From positions 46,705,220 to 46,769,219 of the forward strand of contig OX387186.1 in the NCBI GenBank assembly GCA_947561395.2: 64,000 bases of DNA, read 5' to 3'. The notes beneath the pieces are model-generated. The model did not search any database. It had not been told where the DNA came from and saw only the letters and a list, made by a program, of their open reading frames with translations. A program made the translations under genes and the position numbers. This document shows, one piece after another, positions 59,401-64,000 of the stretch (its first letter is position 1; every line of letters begins with the position of its first letter). The DNA is from Buxus sempervirens (taxonomy: Eukaryota > Streptophyta > Magnoliopsida > Buxales > Buxaceae).

Positions 59401-61112
59401 CGACTGGGATGGAGTACGGATGTGTGGAGCCCCTCCTGACATTGGCATCCATCCGTGCGTTCCACGCTAGTACCACTGAGTGGCACAATATGAAATGGTC
59501 TCAAGTATGGCCTCATGGGGTGAGTCATCCGGTTTCATGATGGTACCACCAAGTGGTACCAGAGGAAACAGTATGGGTTGAAAGTACAAAATGTTGCTTT
59601 TATGAGCGACTGAGCATCCTATATGTAATTTGATAATTGACCCTAATGAATGCACTCAAGGGCAACTTAAAATCCGTTGGAGCCTTTGGCTTGAAGATCT
59701 GCTGGTCCAACGATGAAGTATGTGTCCACGTAGGTGTGTGAAGCTTACATGTACACACTCTCCACTGTTGGACCAGTAGATCTTCCAACGTGAGAGACCA
59801 GCTAATATGATCCTGACCTAGGGCTGTAAACAGGTCGAATACGGTACGGATTTGCTAATATCCAAATTTGATTTGATAAGAAATACCGATATCTGAATTC
59901 GAACCAATTATCCGATGGATCTTTCACATCTAATACTGAATTTGAATCCGACCGATTATCCGATATCCAAACCCGGCCGATTACATTATTTATGGAAAAA
60001 AAATTAAGATATTATAAACCTTAAGTCAGTGGATCAAATAAGGATGTATTAATTCAAATTTGTCTTATATTATGACCTTAAATCAATAAATATTATATGA
60101 AACCTTCATTCCTTCTATACTAATATATAAAAAGACTTAAAAAGGCCTAAAAAAACATAACATATATACAAAATAAACAATCGAATATTTGTAGTACCAT
60201 ATTCGAATCCGAATATAATCGGATTCGGATAATCGGATCTAATACTAAGATTCATATTTGGATAATCGAATTGGATTCAGATCTTTATCCGGTCCATTGA
60301 CAGCCCTATATACTCGACTCCAATGTTATTGAAAATTATAAGAGGATAGAAAGGATTTTGAAGTCTTCAGTACCTCTGAGACGATACAAATAGAAGTAGA
60401 TGCATCTCCTCCAAAATACTTGCTGACTTGTCCCAAATTCCGAAGGCTTTCGAGCTAGCACATGCAATGCCGTCTCGCCCTTCTCGTTTCTAGCTCTCGC
60501 CACTGATTCGCGATGCTTTACTATTTGTAAGGCCACATCTGCGTACAAAATGAACAATCTAATTGTTAAGGATATGAAAGGTAGCAATGAAGAATCATTT
60601 TTTGATTAATAATAATAATGTCAAATTACCATACAATTTGCTGTCAATACTTGCAAAAAGTAACCCAATGAAATCGTCATCTTTTAGAGATTCCAAATCA
60701 GTCACACAGAAAAGATACGATACCATGTCCCTGTGCCCTAACAAAGCAGCCATATAGAGTGGGGTAACTTCTTTGGCCCCTCGGATATTTGGTAAATTTG
60801 TATTCCTGTCCACCATCAACTTTGCGATCTTCACGTTTCCTGATGCTGCAGCAAAACAAAAGGCTGTGTTTCCCTCATTATTTTTTATCTCTAAGTGCTC
60901 GGATTCCATCAATACCAGCAGCTCCTTCAAAAAGGATTCATGTTTCATTGCAGCCGCTATGTGCAGAGGAGTCTCTTGTCCCACTGTGATCCTAGAATGA
61001 ACTGCTTCTGGACACTTCTCAATTACACCTCTAGCAACCGGCCAATTATCCTCAAGTGCAGCTTGATACAGGGGGCAAAAAATGTTTCGGTACCTCCCTT
61101 TTGCGTCCTCTA
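50416..61112 (-). CDS. Ankyrin-repeat membrane protein with PGG domain (ACD6/ITN1-like), 5' exon(s) not identified
   Basis: Exons with GT-AG limits and matching phases: about 61112-60630, 60538-60374, 51679-51246, 51048-50416 (about 569 codons). The N-terminal part has ankyrin repeats (ETPLHIAAAMKHESF, NNEGNTAFCFAAASGN, VTPLYMAALLGHRDM, GETALHVLARK); exon 3 continues (GRSIFHVAIACRQKEIF, NNLLHLAGMLAP). The last exon opens EVERIVIPAYREMENG and carries the PGG domain (CMLAATLIATVMFAAAFTVPGG as two adjoining parts) with four membrane segments. Proteins of this class sit in membranes and act in defence or salt/ROS signalling. No stop interrupts the four exons, so the gene may be active. The intron between exons 2 and 3 is 8.7 kb. 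The start codon was not found; the acceptor near 61113 is a guess. Confidence 0.88.
52331..52930 (+). pseudogene. gag: Ty1/copia gag relic in the ankyrin gene intron
   Basis: A degraded tRNA-Met-type PBS (TGGTATAAAATCC, 52331) precedes a gag whose pieces read across frames: FNGMNYSCWSIE (about 52410), YIYQALDEV, KMVTLQSLMNHF, IEKILGGLS and SLQSHELRMKQYDSTPF. These are hallmarks of the copia gag (UBN2) family. Many stops and frameshifts. It continues after solo LTR F at 56335. Confidence 0.78.
53618..54030. repeat. Duplicated palindrome block in LTR F
   Basis: Two copies about 201 bp apart begin GCATTGTACCATTTTGTAAT (53618, 53821). Each contains an inverted repeat: GCTGATGTGG / CCACATCAGC (53730-53773) and TGATGTGGCA / TGCCACATCA (53931-53970), each with 10-bp perfect arms. 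Confidence 0.9.
54315..54322 (+). promoter_or_regulatory. TATA box of LTR F
   Basis: TATAAATA occurs in TTTTGCC..TAGGGCC, the same core as in LTR A, about 345 bp after the second palindrome. Confidence 0.68.
56335..57770 (+). pseudogene. pol: Ty1/copia protease end, GAG-pre-integrase and integrase relic
   Basis: Fragments in several frames: KHMTRN, KVFVQLDESIQSEV, FVKGNDDIIFRSKKEVKHI, NLLSVRQLVLNGHKVNFME, CDGCALGKH, GPMRT and LMISIERYEYIF. The integrase core piece RIAKRKN (PQQNGIAERKN in intact elements) is present three times in tandem (57176-57725). Thoroughly decayed. Confidence 0.8.
57176..57725 (+). repeat. Tandem triplication of a copia integrase segment
   Basis: ATCAATTTACTATTTGGTAT and relatives recur at 57203, 57430 and 57661 (period 227-231 bp), with the following AAAAAGAAAGAA and ATAGCATGTG phrases. 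The third copy is partial. Each copy would encode the same integrase-core stretch. Confidence 0.9.
57771..58149. other. Unassigned intron sequence
   Basis: A 126-codon plus-strand frame (57772-58152) is open but rich in Ile/Tyr/Phe with no recognised motif. It is probably chance in AT-rich DNA. Confidence 0.4.
58150..58509. repeat. Old ~200-bp duplication
   Basis: Phrases such as GGATCATGTCATGTGTATTG (58199) and GGGATCATGCCACGTGTATTG (58400), and GTGTGGAACTCTCAATCTGG and GATGTGAACTACCAG, recur in the same order. The second copy is interrupted by the hAT miniature element and resumes at 59283 (AAACTCTCAGTTCCG). Confidence 0.65.
58510..59282. mobile_element. Non-autonomous hAT element with intact ends
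   Basis: The 15-bp perfect terminal inverted repeats are TAGAGGTGGCAATTT and AAATTGCCACCTCTA. A perfect 8-bp target duplication ACTACCAG flanks it at 58502-58509 and 59283-59290. Subterminal regions are rich in GCCCAGCCCG / CGGGCTTGGGC, as is usual in hAT elements. There is no transposase; 773 bp. Confidence 0.95.
59291..59692. other. Intron sequence with small direct and inverted repeats
   Basis: TGTGGGGCCCCTCTTGACAT (about 59317) recurs as TGTGGAGCCCCTCCTGACAT (about 59421). GGTACCAC CAA GTGGTACC (59543-59561) is a perfect palindrome. No gene was seen. Confidence 0.5.
59693..59785. repeat. Short foldback with 19-bp arms
   Basis: GAAGATCTGCTGGTCCAAC (59693-59711) pairs with GTTGGACCAGTAGATCTTC (59767-59785) with one mismatch. 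The 55-base interior is partly self-complementary (TGTGTCC, GTACACA). Confidence 0.75.
59819..60308. mobile_element. Probable non-autonomous hAT-like element
   Basis: The ends TAGGGCTGTAAACAGGTCG and (reverse complement) TAGGGCTGTCAATGGACCGG form imperfect terminal inverted repeats. Inside are many ATCCGA/TCGGAT motifs. Flanks TCCTGACC and TATACTCG do not match, so the target duplication is lost or the ends are slightly off. Confidence 0.6.
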
Positions 61113-61240
61113 ACAAATCATAGTTGGAAGTATCACAATAACGAAGGGGGATATAATAAAAATAAAACCATTAACTTATTGACGAAATGCATGCCAAGGT
61201 AAATATATATGTTGGAATTTTGTTTATTTAAATGATTCAA

Positions 61241-61613
61241 AATTTTTAAAGAAAATTTATTTTTGGTGATGCATTTTGAACAAAACTGTGATTCAGTAAC
61301 CAAATTCTTGATAATTGAAAATTACTGAAACTTTTTAAAAATAATTATGAATCAATGTTGTTTTACTGTTCATATAAGACTTCTTCCAAAAATGCTCTCA
61401 AAACACTTCTTAACCTCATTAAAATATGATAACAAACATTTTTTTACAAGTATGTTGAGGGCATTTTTGGAAAAATTATTTCATGAACAATTAAATAACA
61501 TTGATTCACAATTATTTACAAACAGAATCACTAATTTGTAATTACAAATAATTTGGTGACTAAATCAGGGTTATTTTCAAAAAGTAACATTAAAAATCAA
61601 TTTCCCCAAATTT
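61241..61613. mobile_element. Foldback MITE 5' of the ankyrin gene exons
   Basis: Arms of roughly 150 bp are imperfectly complementary. For example, AATTATGAATCAATGTT (61341-61357) pairs with AACATTGATTCACAATT (61497-61513), and AAAAATGCTCTCAA with TTGAGGGCATTTTT. The outer parts pair too (GTGATTCAGTAACCAAATT with its partner near 61550-61570). There is no coding capacity. The superfamily is not clear. Confidence 0.78.
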
Positions 61614-61843
61614 TTATTGGGTTTTTATTCTTGTGGATTTTTCGTTAGGTTTTTGTAGGCCCTTTCCTTATTGCACATAATCTGGCCTATCATTAAAGAG
61701 TTGTGTCTATTAGAAGTACCTTTTAAGTGAAAAGTTACCTTGAAAATGCATTATGTCCTTCCAAGTAAAGAGACATCTAAGTATCTCTTGGGACACACCT
61801 CTTCACTTGAAAATGTGTGTTTGAATGGGTGCAATGCTGCAAG
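61614..61843. other. Spacer between foldback MITE and hAT element
   Basis: No recognised feature. It may include upstream sequence or an intron of the ankyrin/PGG gene, whose first exon I could not find. Confidence 0.4.
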
Positions 61844-62283
61844 TAGGGTTGCTTATCGGGCCGGGCCAGCATAGCCCAGCACGCCAAAGCTTGCCCGTGC
61901 TCAGCCCGACCCATGTGTGGCCTGACACGGCACGGTCCATGCTCTCCTAGTAGGCCGTGCTATGCCTAGGGGCGGTCACACGGCCCGGCAAGGCACAGTG
62001 GCCCAGCGGGTCGTGGCCCGCGAAGCACGCAGACAGCACGGCCTTTGTCAAGCAAGCCCACACGGGCATGGCCCACTTGCTGGGCCAATGGTAGGCACGC
62101 ATAAGCATGAAAACAGCTAGCCCTTTTTCCCCAAAAAAAGTGCTTTAAAAATTTTTTTTTACACTTTTACCCCCCAATGGCCATATTAGGGGGTATACTT
62201 GTAAGTGACTATAAATTACCATTTATACCCTTCCAACAACCATATTTGAGGGTAGAGGAAGTAAAAGACCACTTATGGTTTTC

Positions 62284-62291
62284 TATAAATA
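62284..62291 (+). promoter_or_regulatory. TATA box of the hAT transposase gene
   Basis: TATAAATA lies in TTTC..GGCCTAACC, followed by a CT-rich 5' UTR start. A donor-like AAGAGGTATTC at about 62463 and the distance to the ATG (62792) suggest a leader intron. Confidence 0.6.
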
Positions 62292-62791
62292 GGCCTAACC
62301 CTTCTCACTCCAAACCACACCTCTTCTACAATCTCTCTTACTCTCTTCATCTCTATAGCTATTAAGTAATAGTTTTTTTTTATTTAAATTGCTTAAGCAT
62401 CAAAGGTGGGAAGTGGACTCTAGAGGTTGAAGGCTTCAACTGCAAAGTTCAACTTCATTCTCAAGAGGTATTCTTCTATTTAATTTTCCAATTTTAAATT
62501 CATTATAAATATTATATATATAAGTCTCTCCTTCTACCTTTCTTATTATTTGAAAGCCTAGTATAGAGGGTGACATACTGTGCAACTCTAGGAAAGTTTT
62601 GTCACAAAGGACGAGATAATTGCCTAAGCAAACTGGGTTTTAAGTGAGACCGTTTGAGACCCATCCAGTTACCTGTGAATTTTGCTGGTGTATTTTTGCG
62701 TACATTATTCCTCACTTTATTATAAGCAGTGTATCACCAAATATTTTATTATTATATTATTTATTAAGCAATTTTTTGTACGAATTTGAAA

Positions 62792-64000
62792 ATGGACCCT
62801 AGGCACCCTCATTACTTTAACACTGAGGAAAGGGAGTTTCTTAGACCCATTTCTAACTCAGGTTTTTCTGAAGATTTTGATGAGACCTAACCCCCATATA
62901 GTGACCCTCCCATCCAAGATCATGACCCTGATTGCCCTCCCCTCCAAGATCCTACAGAAATGGGATCATTTTCCCTACAACCTAGGAGCAGCAAGAGGAC
63001 TAGAACCTCCGGTGTCTGGCAAAATTTTTCAATTCAAATTATAGAGAGGGAAGAGAGAGTAGTTTGTAACCACAATGAAAAAAAATTTAGTTGCAAACGT
63101 TTAGTGGTACAGGCCATTTGCAGTGGCATTTGCAGAAATGCCTTCCAAAGCATGGCCAACTAGACCCTAGTCAAGCCCAACTTTCCACAGGTAGCTGCAA
63201 TTTAGGCAACTTTTTTTTTAACCAAGAAGTGACTAGGCAAGAAATTGTCAAGTGGGTAATACAAGAAGAATTACCCTTTAGACTAATAGAATGTAAAAGA
63301 TTTAACCGTCTAATGACCAAATATCTAGCACCAGGATATAAACCCTTCTCACGCTACACTCTAAGAAGTGATACTATAACGTTATTTAAAAGAATGAAAA
63401 AAGCATTTATAGAAACTTTTCCAAACCGTAGTTTTAAGGTGGCTTTAGCCTCAAATATCTGGACAAATAGACAAAACATAAGTTATTTAGTTATAACTGC
63501 ACATTACATAGATGAGAATTGGAGTATGAAAAAAAGAATAATAACTTTTGCGTCACTAGATGTTAGACATTCTGGACCAACTATAGCAAATGCTATAGCA
63601 CATAATATAAGACAGTATAAATTACAAAATAAAATAATGGCTCTAGCACTTGATAATGCAAGTGCTAATAATGTTGCAATAGACATACTAAAACAACACT
63701 TAAACTTAAATCTAGATAGATGTTTATTTCATGTTTGATGTGTTTGTCACATCCTAAATTTAGTTGTGTAGGATGGCTTAAAAATTGTACAATATCATTT
63801 AACGAATATTAGAGATGCAGTAAGATTTTTAAAACAATCTAACACAACTGCTAGAGATTTTAAAAATTATTGTGCAAGTTTGGGAAAACAACATTAAAAA
63901 ATTACCCTAGATGTTGACCATAGATGGAATTCAACATATTTAATGCTAGATACTACACTAGAATTGAAACAAGAACTTTCACTATTTTATAAAACAAAAG
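62792..64000 (+). pseudogene. hAT transposase (BED finger and N-terminal catalytic part), degraded and cut by window end
   Basis: From the ATG at 62792: an acidic/Pro-rich N-terminus; a BED-type zinc finger across 63020-63170 (VWQNFS, VVCNHNEKKFSCK, then in a shifted frame GTGHLQWHLQKCLPKH); then the transposase body with KVALASNIWTNRQNISYL, LALDNASANNVAIDIL, CVCHILNLVV and DVDHRWNSTYLML, all standard hAT landmarks. TAA near 62889, a frameshift near 63090, TGA at 63736, TAG near 63771 and TAA near 63896 break it. The C-terminal dimerisation domain is beyond 64000. Confidence 0.92.

Larger units (their letters stand above)
61844..64000 (+). mobile_element. Autonomous-type hAT transposon, right end outside window
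   Basis: It opens near TAGGGTTGCTTATCGGG with a long GCCCGGC/GGGCC-rich subterminal region (61855-62100), typical of hAT elements. A TATA box follows (62284), then a long 5' leader and a transposase frame from 62792 that runs off the window end. The left end is estimated; the target duplication cannot be checked. Confidence 0.75.

Overview
The window is plant nuclear DNA from an angiosperm, probably a eudicot (lineage not determined). It holds one recognisable host gene, an intron-bearing ankyrin/PGG membrane protein on the minus strand. About 80 percent of the rest is transposable elements nested inside one another. No rRNA, tRNA or CRISPR locus is visible.

Layout. (1) 1-27094: a large Ty3/gypsy element of the Tat/Ogre type, element A, plus strand, with its left end cut by the window. 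It has an LTR remnant, a PBS, a long leader, gag, PR-RT-RNaseH-archaeal RNaseH-INT, two antisense intron-containing genes encoding plant-mobile-domain (PMD) like proteins, a polypurine tract and a 1.86-kb 3' LTR. Two solo LTRs are nested in it: D1 (2702-5692, in the leader) and C (8324-11587, in gag, with a perfect 5-bp target duplication). (2) Element A sits inside the 5' LTR of a second plus-strand element, B (27095-45855). B has a gag-only reading frame and a 3' LTR at 40884-45855, which carries a third solo LTR, D2 (41041-43427). A truncated minus-strand Tat element, E (about 32940-39269), sits inside B. (3) B ends in a dead L1-type LINE (45920-46790). (4) 46.8-50.4 kb is AT-rich with little recognisable. 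(5) 50416-61112: the ankyrin/PGG gene, whose third visible intron is 8.7 kb and holds a Ty1/copia relic split by another solo LTR (F) plus hAT-type miniature elements. (6) 61.2-64 kb: a foldback MITE and the 5' part of a degraded autonomous hAT element, cut by the window end.

Most notable signals. The related Tat-type LTRs each carry an array of palindromes upstream of the TATA box. The palindrome sequence differs between families, but the placement is alike. In element A the same palindrome, at about 28-bp period, recurs at the LTR promoter, at the promoter of antisense gene 1 and at the likely promoter of antisense gene 2, with one copy in the leader. In element E a different palindrome with a 39-bp period occurs in both LTR and leader. 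Separately, the minisatellite just upstream of gag in A and E forms a hairpin whose stem changes in compensating pairs between units. The reading frames of A and B are broken mostly by TAG codons at expected Gln or Trp positions, the pattern expected from deamination of methylated CHG sites.

All coordinates were read by eye. Splice sites and domain limits are inferences from GT-AG boundaries and from family motifs I recognise.
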